A DNA stretch of 7,893 nucleotides. Source: Flavobacteriaceae bacterium (GTDB taxonomy: Bacteria; Bacteroidota; Bacteroidia; Flavobacteriales; Flavobacteriaceae). Positions 1-7,198 of the stretch are shown piece after piece (the stretch's first letter is position 1; the number at the start of each line of letters is the position of its first letter). Under the pieces are notes generated by a model. It saw only the letters and a list, made by a program, of their open reading frames with translations, was not told the origin of the DNA and did no database searches. The position numbers and the translations under genes were made by a program. The stretch is taken from positions 1 to 7,893 of the forward strand of contig CATEMS010000273.1 of NCBI GenBank assembly GCA_949507465.1, read 5' to 3'.

Positions 1-1116
1 AATGTGTTTGAAGGCATCATCATCAATATCAACATCTTTCATAGCTTTGCCAGCACCTGGTATCATTCCAACCAAATCTTTCATGCTTCCCATTTTTTTG
101 ACCTGGTTGATTTGCTTTAAAAAATCATCAAAGCCAAATTGATTTTTGGCTATTTTCTTTTGTAGTTTTCTGGCCTCTACCTCATCAAATTGTTCCTGGG
201 CTCTTTCCACAAGGGAAACCACATCTCCCATACCCAGTATCCTGTCTGCCATACGGTCTGGGTAGAAAACATCTATAGCATCCATCTTCTCTCCAGTACC
301 AATAAACTTTATTGGCTTATCAACAACACTTTTTATAGAAAGAGCAGCACCACCCCTTGTATCACCATCAAGTTTAGTTAGAATGACCCCGTCAAAATTA
401 ATTCTATCGTTAAATGTTTTGGCGGTGTTAACAGCATCCTGACCCGTCATGGCATCTACAACAAATAATGTTTCGCTTGGAACTATTGCTTTGTGTACAT
501 TTTCTATCTCTTGCATCATTGGCTCATCTACCGCTAAACGCCCAGCTGTATCTATAATAACAACATTATGACCCTTTGTCTTTGCATGGGCAATAGCTTT
601 TGTTGCGATAGCTACAGGATCCATATTTTCTGGATCACTATAAACCTCAACCCCTATTTGATCACCAACAACATGAAGTTGATTGATCGCTGCAGGACGA
701 TACACATCACAGGCAACAAGCAAAGGATTTTTGCTTTTTTTAGTCTTTAAATAATTGGCTAGTTTACCAGAGAAGGTTGTTTTACCACTACCCTGCAATC
801 CAGACATCAATATGACACTTGGCGAGCCTTTTAAGTTAATCCCAGCTGCATCTCCACCCATAAGTGTTGTGAGCTCATCTTTTACAATTTTAACCATTAA
901 CTGGCTAGGTTGCAGAGAGGTCAATACGTTTTGACCCAGCGCTTTTTGTTTTACAGTTGTGGTAAAATTTTTGGCTATTTTAAAATTAACATCGGCATCC
1001 AAAAGCGCACGACGCACCTCTTTTAGTGTTTCTGCAACGTTAACCTCTGTAATGCTTCCATGCCCTTTAAGTACATGAAGGGCTTTATCTAACTTATCAC
1101 TTAAATTATCAAACAT
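1..1116 (-). CDS. ffh: Signal recognition particle protein Ffh (partial, C-terminus outside window)
   Basis: This is the GTPase subunit of the signal recognition particle. With 4.5S/6S SRP RNA it binds signal sequences of nascent membrane proteins and delivers ribosomes to FtsY. The reverse-strand translation gives 372 residues from MFDNLSDKLD and is still open at the left edge. The N domain (about 1-90) has the family motif ALLDADV at 37-43. The G domain shows the P-loop GLQGSGKTT at 106-114, DTAGR at 189-193 and TKLDGD at 247-252 followed by TRGGA. The methionine-rich M domain begins around residue 300, with GMIPGAGKAMKD near the edge. Family members are about 440-450 residues, so roughly 70-80 residues, including the SRP-RNA-binding part of the M domain, are missing from view. 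The ATG at 1116 is chosen because the next upstream ATG (1123) runs straight into a stop. No Shine-Dalgarno site is seen. All key GTPase residues visible are intact. Confidence 0.97.
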   Translation of the reverse strand, partial: MFDNLSDKLDKALHVLKGHGSITEVNVAETLKEVRRALLDADVNFKIAKNFTTTVKQKALGQNVLTSLQPSQLMVKIVKDELTTLMGGDAAGINLKGSPSVILMSGLQGSGKTTFSGKLANYLKTKKSKNPLLVACDVYRPAAINQLHVVGDQIGVEVYSDPENMDPVAIATKAIAHAKTKGHNVVIIDTAGRLAVDEPMMQEIENVHKAIVPSETLFVVDAMTGQDAVNTAKTFNDRINFDGVILTKLDGDTRGGAALSIKSVVDKPIKFIGTGEKMDAIDVFYPDRMADRILGMGDVVSLVERAQEQFDEVEARKLQKKIAKNQFGFDDFLKQINQVKKMGSMKDLVGMIPGAGKAMKDVDIDDDAFKHI

Positions 1117-1168
1117 AGACCATACTTTTTTAAGAAAATCTTACCAAAAATCTCAAAAGATTTAACCG
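1117..1168 (-). other. ffh leader with two small inverted repeats
   Basis: The inferred 5' leader of ffh holds two short hairpins. AAATCT/AGATTT (1148-1153 and 1158-1163) has a 4-base loop and would sit at the very 5' end of the transcript. TAAGA/TCTTA (1131-1135 and 1139-1143) has a 3-base loop. Both are AT-rich and weak, so a regulatory role is only a possibility. The bases just before the ATG contain no Shine-Dalgarno match. Confidence 0.3.
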
Positions 1169-1199
1169 CAAATATACGAATTGATTGGGGAGTTTCAAA
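1169..1199 (-). promoter_or_regulatory. Bacteroidota-type primary sigma promoter for ffh
   Basis: Read on the minus strand, TTTG (1199-1196) is followed after 19 bases by TATATTTG (1176-1169). This is an exact match to the Bacteroidota housekeeping promoter, a -33 TTTG and a -7 TAnnTTTG. Transcription would start near 1162-1164, giving a leader of roughly 45 bases before the ffh ATG. The match is seen in the sequence; the start point is inferred from the usual spacing. Confidence 0.75.
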
Positions 1200-1231
1200 G
1201 TAGCAAGGCTATTAAAAACAAGCTTTTTTTC

Positions 1232-1247
1232 TTGTAAAAATTTACAA
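1232..1247. repeat. 16-bp palindrome TTGTAAA-AA-TTTACAA, possible operator
   Basis: Two perfect 7-base arms separated by 2 bases form a compact dyad in the region between the divergent ffh and sigma factor genes. It lies 32 bp upstream of the ffh -33 element and about 140 bp upstream of the sigma factor start. Its size and symmetry suit a dimeric DNA-binding regulator, but no regulator gene is present here. An overlapping weaker repeat, ACAAG/CTTGT (1218-1222 and 1231-1235), also exists. In AT-rich DNA such a palindrome may be accidental. Confidence 0.35.
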
Positions 1248-1306
1248 ATCAAACGCTTCATCAACAAGAATAAATAGGCTGTACTTACCAAAAAAAGAGT
1301 ACATAA

Positions 1307-1338
1307 TTGTATCTTGTTATTAATTTATAAATTCTTTG
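1307..1338 (+). promoter_or_regulatory. Weak candidate promoter for the sigma factor gene
   Basis: TTG at 1307-1309 is followed after 21 bases by ATTCTTTG (1331-1338). The second block keeps the TTTG half of the TAnnTTTG consensus but lacks its leading TA. Nothing better is visible between ffh and the sigma gene on this strand. The gene could equally be read from a promoter recognised by an alternative sigma factor, including its own product, whose consensus is unknown. Confidence 0.25.
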
Positions 1339-1352
1339 TAAAAAACATAGGA

Positions 1353-1380
1353 GCATAAAACCTAATTTTTAGTTTTATGC
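1353..1380 (+). promoter_or_regulatory. Leader hairpin immediately upstream of the ECF sigma factor gene
   Basis: GCATAAAA (1353-1360) pairs with TTTTATGC (1373-1380), and CTAA (1362-1365) pairs with TTAG (1369-1372). This gives a 12-bp stem with one bulged C (1361) and a TTT loop. An alternative fold is a perfect 9-bp stem with a 10-base loop. The stem ends 9 bases before the ATG at 1390. An AGGAG (1349-1353) sits at its 5' base, too far from the ATG in linear distance but about 9 bases away if the hairpin forms. There is no following T-run, so it is not an intrinsic terminator. A translational role is inferred. Confidence 0.5.
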
Positions 1381-1389
1381 CAACAAGCC

Positions 1390-1899
1390 ATGGAAAAAAA
1401 ACCCAACATTTGTCAAGAAGCGGTCTTTAATAAGATTTACAAACAGCAGGTACAATCATTGCGAAACTTTATGTTCTTTAAAACAAAAGATACAGCTGCC
1501 TCTTATGATTTGACACAAGAAGCCTTTTTGAAATTATGGCAAAATTGCGGAAAAGTTTCACCTAGTAAAGCCAAAAGTTATCTGTTTACAACAGCAAACA
1601 ACCTTTTTTTAAATACAGTAGCACACAAAAAAGTACAATTTAAATTCAGACAAGGAGTAAAAAAATCACAAGACAACAACTCTCCTGAATTTCTGTTGGA
1701 AGAAAAAGAATTTGGTCAAAAATTACAAAAAGCACTAAATAGTCTTACCCAATTACAGCGAACTGCTTTTTTATTAAGCCGTGTAGAGGGAAAAAAATAT
1801 AAAGAAATTGCCGCCATTTATAATATCACAGAAAAAGCTGCTGGTAAGCGAGTGTTAGATGCTTTAGAAAAATTAAGAGAGACCATAGAGAATTTATAA
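1390..1899 (+). CDS. ECF-type (FecI-like) RNA polymerase sigma factor
   Basis: This 169-residue protein has the size and two-domain layout of extracytoplasmic-function sigma factors. Region 2 spans about 10-80 and contains DLTQEAFLKLW (40-50), the usual core-polymerase-binding helix, then the -10 recognition segment SYLFTTANNLFLN. A charged linker (about 82-106) leads to region 4 (about 107-165). There LTQLQRTAFLLSRVEGKKYKEIA and a helix-turn-helix to about residue 160 would read the -35 element. It is first of three same-strand genes, 54 bp ahead of its presumed anti-sigma factor, which marks it as the regulator of a cell-surface signalling cassette of the FecI-FecR-FecA kind. The ATG at 1390 is chosen because no in-frame start exists between it and an upstream TAA (1363-1365), and the protein aligns in length with the family. 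The leader carries a hairpin. The ligand and regulon cannot be deduced; the receptor gene downstream is the most likely target. Confidence 0.93.
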   Translation: MEKKPNICQEAVFNKIYKQQVQSLRNFMFFKTKDTAASYDLTQEAFLKLWQNCGKVSPSKAKSYLFTTANNLFLNTVAHKKVQFKFRQGVKKSQDNNSPEFLLEEKEFGQKLQKALNSLTQLQRTAFLLSRVEGKKYKEIAAIYNITEKAAGKRVLDALEKLRETIENL

Positions 1900-1953
1900 A
1901 ACAAAAAAGTGGTAAAACCATAAGTAAACTGTTATAAGATAACAAGCAACCAA

Positions 1954-2868
1954 ATGGAAGCAAAAAAAGCATTAAAAAAATGGCTAGACAATCAAGCAAC
2001 CCCTTCAGATATGGAGGTATTAGAGCTATGGCCAGATTTTGATATCTATAAAAAAATAGATGCCCATACCAAAGAAATACTATTGCCTGAGCACGATATA
2101 GCCTCAGGAATAAAAGCCTTGAATGAGAATCCTTTATTCAACAAGCCACGACAAATAAAACCTGCAGTAATAACAATGTCAAGGCTGTTAAAAATAGATG
2201 CAGTATTTGTACTCCTGGCAATATCTGGCGTGTATCTAACAACACTACCCACAAACATACAGGCTCCAATTACTAGCATACAAACCATTGAACTACCAGA
2301 TAGCTCAAAAATAACACTTAATGAAAACAGCCGAGTAACGTACAAAAAATATGGCTGGCCCTTTAAAAGAGAAGTTACCCTTGATGGAGAGGCCTATTTT
2401 GAAGTAGCAAAAGGCAAAACATTTACAGTACTTACCCCAAAGGGAACAATAAGCGTACTTGGGACCTCTTTTAATGTGAAAATGGAAAATGATATTTTGA
2501 TAGTTTCTTGTTTTGAGGGCCTTGTCAGTGTTAAGGCCAATGGTATTGATACCTTGGTATCGGCTGGTGAGTCTTTTAGCTTTTCTTCATTCCTAGAAAA
2601 CCAAAAATTATACACCTCTAAACCAACATGGATTTTCAACGAAAGTAGTTTTGTTGACGTTCCATTAAAAGTCGTTTTATTGGAAATCGAAAAACATTAC
2701 AAAGTTACCGTAACAACTAAAAATATTGATGTAACTTTACGTTATACTGGTAGCTTCACTCACACCAACCTGGAGCAATCCCTAAAAACAGTAACCTTAC
2801 CGCTAAACCTTTATTTTAGTAAAGTTTCAGAAAATGAAGTACAAATCTATAACCCTAAAAAACAATAA
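1954..2868 (+). CDS. FecR-type anti-sigma factor, inner-membrane
   Basis: This 304-residue single-pass membrane protein is the expected partner of the sigma factor just upstream. Residues 1-78 are a cytoplasmic N-terminal part that would hold the sigma factor. One hydrophobic segment lies at about 79-98 (LLKIDAVFVLLAISGVYLTT). The periplasmic FecR domain follows (about 106-200), with the characteristic IELPDSSKITLNENS, LDGEAYFEVAK and VLGTSFNVK stretches. Gly170-Thr171 in the last motif matches the Gly-Thr pair where studied FecR-family proteins cleave themselves. The C-terminal 230-300 looks like the DUF4974 domain common in Bacteroidota FecR proteins, thought to contact the receptor's signalling domain. 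Length is slightly short for Bacteroidota members (often 300-400 residues) but no domain is missing. The last 35 bases overlap the receptor gene in another frame, suggesting coupled translation. The 54-bp gap to the sigma gene has only a small GTTAT/ATAAC repeat (1931-1943). Confidence 0.92.
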   Translation: MEAKKALKKWLDNQATPSDMEVLELWPDFDIYKKIDAHTKEILLPEHDIASGIKALNENPLFNKPRQIKPAVITMSRLLKIDAVFVLLAISGVYLTTLPTNIQAPITSIQTIELPDSSKITLNENSRVTYKKYGWPFKREVTLDGEAYFEVAKGKTFTVLTPKGTISVLGTSFNVKMENDILIVSCFEGLVSVKANGIDTLVSAGESFSFSSFLENQKLYTSKPTWIFNESSFVDVPLKVVLLEIEKHYKVTVTTKNIDVTLRYTGSFTHTNLEQSLKTVTLPLNLYFSKVSENEVQIYNPKKQ

Positions 2869-5419
2869 GTATCCTTTTCTATACTTTTGTTTTTTATTGT
2901 TTTTTTGGACTCATTGCTCTTTTGCCCAAAACACTAATCATACCATACCCTTTGAAGATGCAATAGCTGAAATTGAAATTGCATTTGATGTCAAATTCTC
3001 TTACAACAGTGACACAGCAAAGAGGTTTACAGTCTCAAAGCCCAACACCAACCAAACACTTTCCCAGATATTACAGATGTTGTCAGACAAAGAGAACATG
3101 AATTTCAAGCGTATTGGATCTCGTTACATCACAGTCACCTTTGCTGAAAAAATGGTGGCTTTTTGCGCCACATTTATTGACATTAAAACGGCAAAACCAA
3201 TAGCTATTACAGCTATTTCTATGAACAAAACCTATACAGCAAATAGTGGAGGTATTTTAAAAATAAATCGCATTTCAGATACTCAAATTTTAGAACTCTT
3301 CTATGAGGGACAATTTGTAAAACAACTCGTTATTTATAAAGCCATGGCAAACTCAAAAAGCAATTGCCCTCTGATATTTATAGACACAGGATATATCAAT
3401 ACCTTACCCACCGTCACACTCTCTGGCTACCTTGCAAAAGGAATTGAAAAAACTAAAAAAGGAGCCCTTAGAATTAAAAGCGATGACTTTGAAATTCTAC
3501 CCTCGCTCACAGAGCCAGATGTTTTGCAAATTGCTCAAGTGCTACCTGGGGTTCAGAGCTACGATGAAACTGCCTCCAATATAAACATAAGGGCTGGTGG
3601 TAGTGACGAGGCAACTATTTTGTGGAACGACATTAGAATGTACCAGACAGGCCATTTTTTTGGGCTTATATCTGCGCTAAATCCAAATCTTATAGACAAT
3701 GTGGTTATTTATAAAAACGGAACCCATCCTCGATACAGCGAAGGGGTATCTGGGGTAATACACATCTATCCAACACACACCATTGAACCGCAGATAGAAG
3801 GAGGCGTAGGAATTAATTTAGCAAGTACCAACGCATTTGTAAAAATACCCCTAACAAATTCTTTTGCAATTTTTGGATCGGCAAGAACCTCAATTAATAA
3901 CGGATTGGGCAATCCTATCTACAAATCATTTTTTAAAAGAACCTTTCAAAATACAGCGATAACAAACCTCAACAATACCCAAACTCAAACGCTAAGAACA
4001 ACAGATGAAGATTTCAATTTCTTTGACATCAGTCTCTCTGGAATATGGGACATCTCACCAAAAGATAAATTAAGCTTCCACTTTATGACTATTAATAATG
4101 GTCTAGAATTTAATGAGCGTTTGTTTACCCAGGGTATATCAACAGCAAACTTTAATGAACTGCAACAACAAACACTAGTAAGTGGTGTTAACTACCAAAG
4201 AAACTGGAATCAAAAACTCACCACAGAGATTCATTACGGCAATAGCACCTACAAAGCCAACTCGCAAACCACTGAGGTAGAGCAAGCAAATCAAACTGTA
4301 CAGAAAAATCAAGTAGAAGAACAGAGCCTGAAATTTGACACAAGCTATGAAATAACAGATCAGGTATGCGTTGAGGCTGGCTTTCAATATACATCTACCA
4401 TGATAGATAACACAGATACACTATATAACACAACAACGATTCCAAGGAGTTCAAAAACAGGTATAACCAATGGGTTTTATCTGCAAACTACGGCCCAACT
4501 ATTTGATAATAAAACAGTGGTAAGTGTAGGGGCAAGAGCAACAAATCTATCTAATTTTGATGTACAGATAGAACCAAGAATCACGATTTCACAGCGCTTA
4601 AAAAAACACTGGAATGTGTTTCTCTCGAGCGAAAAAAAACATCAAAATGTATTGCAATTTACTGCCAATGAAAATCAATTTTTAGGCATACAAAATAAGC
4701 AATGGATTTTAGCGGATGGGGTTCAAAACCCCTTGTTAAAAAGTAATCAGGTATCATTTGGGTCAGAGTATAGCCTAAAAAATTGGACTATTAATACCGA
4801 GTTATTTTATAAAAAAGTTAGGGGCATAAACACCCGCAATCTAGGTTTTAGAAACCAACTTCAAAACACACAGGCAATAGGAGGGTATACAAGCCAAGGT
4901 CTTGAGCTAGCTATCGGTAAAAAATACAAAAACTTCACTAGCTGGTTAAGCTACACCTATATTGATAGTAGTTATGAATTTAAAACCCTCTCCCCAGAAA
5001 GTTTTCCAACTAATTTTAATGTCACGCACTGTGTCAATGCGATAGCTACATACACCCGCAAAGATCTTACTATTTCTGCTGGAGCTAATTTCCATTCTGG
5101 ACTACCCTTTACAAGCCCCATTGGCCAAAATGCTATTGTAGAAACAACCAATGGCCCACAGATACTATACAACAATCCAAACAAGGAAACATTAAAACAT
5201 TATTTTAGGACAAATATTTCTGCAGTATACAGGAGATCTTTGGATGATACATTTGATGGGGTTATAAATCTGTCACTGCTAAATTTATTTGATACCAAAA
5301 ATGAGTTAGAAAGGTACTATCAAATACAAACAAATCCCCAAGGAGAAAACTACATTAATAAAGTTACACAGTACTCTTTGGGCTTTACTCCAAACGTATC
5401 CTTGCAACTACTATTTTAG
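2834..5419 (+). CDS. TonB-dependent outer-membrane receptor/transducer with N-terminal STN signalling domain
   Basis: This 861-residue outer-membrane receptor would import an unidentified ligand using TonB energy and signal its presence to FecR. Residues 1-31 form a signal peptide with a strongly hydrophobic core (PFLYFCFLLFFW) and likely cleavage before Gln32 (CSFA/QN). An STN (secretin/TonB N-terminal) domain spans about 36-102, the periplasmic module that relays the signal. Residues 107-165 resemble a diverged carboxypeptidase-regulatory-like domain. A TonB-box-like TVTLSG lies at 193-198. The plug (about 215-312) includes LQIAQVLPGVQS, NINIRAGGSDEATILWNDI and RYSEGVSGVIHI. The remainder is an antiparallel beta-barrel that ends in a terminal phenylalanine, as needed for outer-membrane assembly. 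It is shorter than SusC proteins (about 1000 residues) and no SusD gene follows, so a polysaccharide-utilisation role is not indicated. The ATG at 2834 is the only start giving the signal peptide. Siderophore, haem, vitamin or peptide ligands all remain possible. Confidence 0.93.
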   Translation: MKYKSITLKNNKYPFLYFCFLLFFWTHCSFAQNTNHTIPFEDAIAEIEIAFDVKFSYNSDTAKRFTVSKPNTNQTLSQILQMLSDKENMNFKRIGSRYITVTFAEKMVAFCATFIDIKTAKPIAITAISMNKTYTANSGGILKINRISDTQILELFYEGQFVKQLVIYKAMANSKSNCPLIFIDTGYINTLPTVTLSGYLAKGIEKTKKGALRIKSDDFEILPSLTEPDVLQIAQVLPGVQSYDETASNINIRAGGSDEATILWNDIRMYQTGHFFGLISALNPNLIDNVVIYKNGTHPRYSEGVSGVIHIYPTHTIEPQIEGGVGINLASTNAFVKIPLTNSFAIFGSARTSINNGLGNPIYKSFFKRTFQNTAITNLNNTQTQTLRTTDEDFNFFDISLSGIWDISPKDKLSFHFMTINNGLEFNERLFTQGISTANFNELQQQTLVSGVNYQRNWNQKLTTEIHYGNSTYKANSQTTEVEQANQTVQKNQVEEQSLKFDTSYEITDQVCVEAGFQYTSTMIDNTDTLYNTTTIPRSSKTGITNGFYLQTTAQLFDNKTVVSVGARATNLSNFDVQIEPRITISQRLKKHWNVFLSSEKKHQNVLQFTANENQFLGIQNKQWILADGVQNPLLKSNQVSFGSEYSLKNWTINTELFYKKVRGINTRNLGFRNQLQNTQAIGGYTSQGLELAIGKKYKNFTSWLSYTYIDSSYEFKTLSPESFPTNFNVTHCVNAIATYTRKDLTISAGANFHSGLPFTSPIGQNAIVETTNGPQILYNNPNKETLKHYFRTNISAVYRRSLDDTFDGVINLSLLNLFDTKNELERYYQIQTNPQGENYINKVTQYSLGFTPNVSLQLLF

Positions 5420-5422
5420 AAA

Positions 5423-7198
5423 CTACATCCTGTTTGGAACTTGTATACCCAATAATGAAAATGCTGTTTTTATTACTGCTCCAACCGCGCCGCAAAGTGC
5501 AACTCTGAATTCTTTTTCTTGGGTATGTTGGGCAGCAAAAATAGGTACATTTTGGTAAAAAGAATTAAATTCTTTAACCAAGTCATAGGTATAATTTGCT
5601 ATGAGCGCCGGGCTGTATTGGAAGGCTGCCAATTGAATTGTCTCAGGAAATAACTGAAGTGTTTTAAGTACTTGTTTTTCCTTGGGATTAAGGGAAACAA
5701 TATCTGTTGTAGATCGAAGTTTATCCTGTGAGGCCTTTCTTAATATGGACTCAATACGCGCATAAGTATATTGGATAAAGGGTCCCGTGTTGCCCTGAAA
5801 ATCTACACTTTCCTCTGGATTAAATAAAATACGTTTTTTAGGATCTACCTTTAGAATGTAATATTTTAAAGCCCCGAGACCTATGGTAGTATAAAGCTTT
5901 TGCTTTTCTTGAATGGTAAAATCATCAATCTTTCCAAGTGATTCAGAAATACTGCAAGCTGTGGCCGTCATGTCTTTTATTAAATCATCTGCATCTACAA
6001 CAGTGCCCTCTCTTGATTTCATTTTACCACTTGGCAAATCAACCATTCCATAACTTAGGTTGAATAAATTTTTTGCCCAGCCAAATCCTAGTTTCTGTAG
6101 TATCAGAAATAATACCTTGAAATGATAATCCTGTTCATTTCCAACGGTGTAAATCATTCCGTTTATATCTGGGTAATCTTTAACACGCTGTATGGCAGTT
6201 CCTATATCTTGAGTCATGTAAACAGCCGTCCCGTCTGCGCGTAACACAATTTTTCTGTCTAGACCCTTATCGCTAAGATCACACCAAACAGAGCCGTCAG
6301 GGTCTTTGGTAAATACTCCGCTAGAGAGCCCCTCTTGTATAAATTCTTTACCGAGTAAATAGGTGTTACTCTCATAGTAATTTGTATCAAAATCTACCCC
6401 AATATCTGCATAGGTTTGATCAAAGCCGTCATATACCCAACCGTTCATGGTTTGCCAAAGCGAAACTACCTCAGGATCTCCAGCCTCCCACTGTAAAAGC
6501 ATTTGCTGAGCCTGTTGGATGATAGGAGCTTTCTTTTTTGCATCTTCCTCTGAAATTCCCTGGGCTATTAAATCAGCAATTTCTTTTTTGTACTCCTTAT
6601 CAAAACGTACGTAGTAGTCTCCCACTAATTTATCACCCTTTTTCCCTGATGATTCAGGCGTTTCTCCTTTCCCATATCGTTGCCAAGCTAACATGCTTTT
6701 ACAGATATGAATACCACGATCATTTATAATTTGGGTTTTGTATACTTTTTTACCACTAGCCTCCACAATTTGAGACACACTGTATCCTAGCAAGACGTTC
6801 CGAACATGACCCAGATGTAGTGGCTTATTTGTATTGGGTGAGGCAAACTCTACCATAATAGCATCGTTGCCAGGAGCTACTCTACCAAAAGTATCCCAAG
6901 TGGGTGTGTTTTTAAAAAAATCTATATAATACCCATCACTAATAACAATGTTTAAAAAGCCCTTCACCACATTAAAACCAGTAACATGAGCAACATGCTC
7001 CTGCAAATAAGCGCCAATGGCCTGGCCAATGGCCACAGGATTTCCCTTAACAACACGCAGCATAGGAAACACCACAATGGTTATATCTCCCTCAAACTCT
7101 TTACGAGTGGCTTGAAACTCTACGGTTTCAAGACGGGTATCGTAAAGGCTTTTGATAGCATCTTTAACTTTTTGGCTAAGGATATCCTGTAGGGTCAT
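5423..7198 (-). CDS. argS: Arginyl-tRNA synthetase
   Basis: This cytoplasmic class I aminoacyl-tRNA synthetase attaches arginine to tRNA-Arg using ATP. The 591-residue protein is complete and of normal length. The N-terminal ArgRS-specific domain covers about 1-88. The Rossmann catalytic core carries the HIGH motif as HLGH at 128-131, within VEFASPNTNKPLHLGHVRN, and the KMSKS-like loop as GKMKSREG at 391-398. The core also has the conserved NDRGIH (159-164) and TVGNEQDYHF (351-360) blocks. The DALR anticodon-binding domain runs from about 476 (QYTYARI) to the terminal VPNRM typical of this enzyme. The ATG at 7198 begins MTLQDIL. No Shine-Dalgarno site is seen. It stands alone on this strand within the window. 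Its stop codon is only 3 bp from that of the convergent receptor gene, so the two transcripts must overlap unless termination occurs inside a coding region. Confidence 0.98.
   Translation of the reverse strand: MTLQDILSQKVKDAIKSLYDTRLETVEFQATRKEFEGDITIVVFPMLRVVKGNPVAIGQAIGAYLQEHVAHVTGFNVVKGFLNIVISDGYYIDFFKNTPTWDTFGRVAPGNDAIMVEFASPNTNKPLHLGHVRNVLLGYSVSQIVEASGKKVYKTQIINDRGIHICKSMLAWQRYGKGETPESSGKKGDKLVGDYYVRFDKEYKKEIADLIAQGISEEDAKKKAPIIQQAQQMLLQWEAGDPEVVSLWQTMNGWVYDGFDQTYADIGVDFDTNYYESNTYLLGKEFIQEGLSSGVFTKDPDGSVWCDLSDKGLDRKIVLRADGTAVYMTQDIGTAIQRVKDYPDINGMIYTVGNEQDYHFKVLFLILQKLGFGWAKNLFNLSYGMVDLPSGKMKSREGTVVDADDLIKDMTATACSISESLGKIDDFTIQEKQKLYTTIGLGALKYYILKVDPKKRILFNPEESVDFQGNTGPFIQYTYARIESILRKASQDKLRSTTDIVSLNPKEKQVLKTLQLFPETIQLAAFQYSPALIANYTYDLVKEFNSFYQNVPIFAAQHTQEKEFRVALCGAVGAVIKTAFSLLGIQVPNRM

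Noticed and set aside
190..750. Plus-strand open frames of about 60 codons inside ffh
   Set aside because: They lie antisense to the highly conserved Ffh coding sequence and show no domain features or ribosome binding sites.
1353..1380. Hairpin considered as an intrinsic terminator or riboswitch
   Set aside because: The stem is AT-rich, not followed by a T-run on the plus strand, and far too small and simple for any known riboswitch class.
1377..1430. A 17-codon reading frame starting at ATG 1377 that overlaps the sigma gene start
   Set aside because: It begins inside the hairpin stem, has no ribosome binding site at the right distance, and encodes nothing recognisable. It is likely chance, although a regulatory upstream frame cannot be excluded.
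2046..2639. Minus-strand open frames of 81-99 codons opposite fecR
   Set aside because: They are antisense shadows of a clearly recognisable FecR protein; the hydrophobic stretches are the complement of its coding sequence and no promoter is visible.
6538..7192. Plus-strand open frames inside argS
   Set aside because: They are antisense to conserved ArgRS catalytic and N-terminal regions with no independent support.
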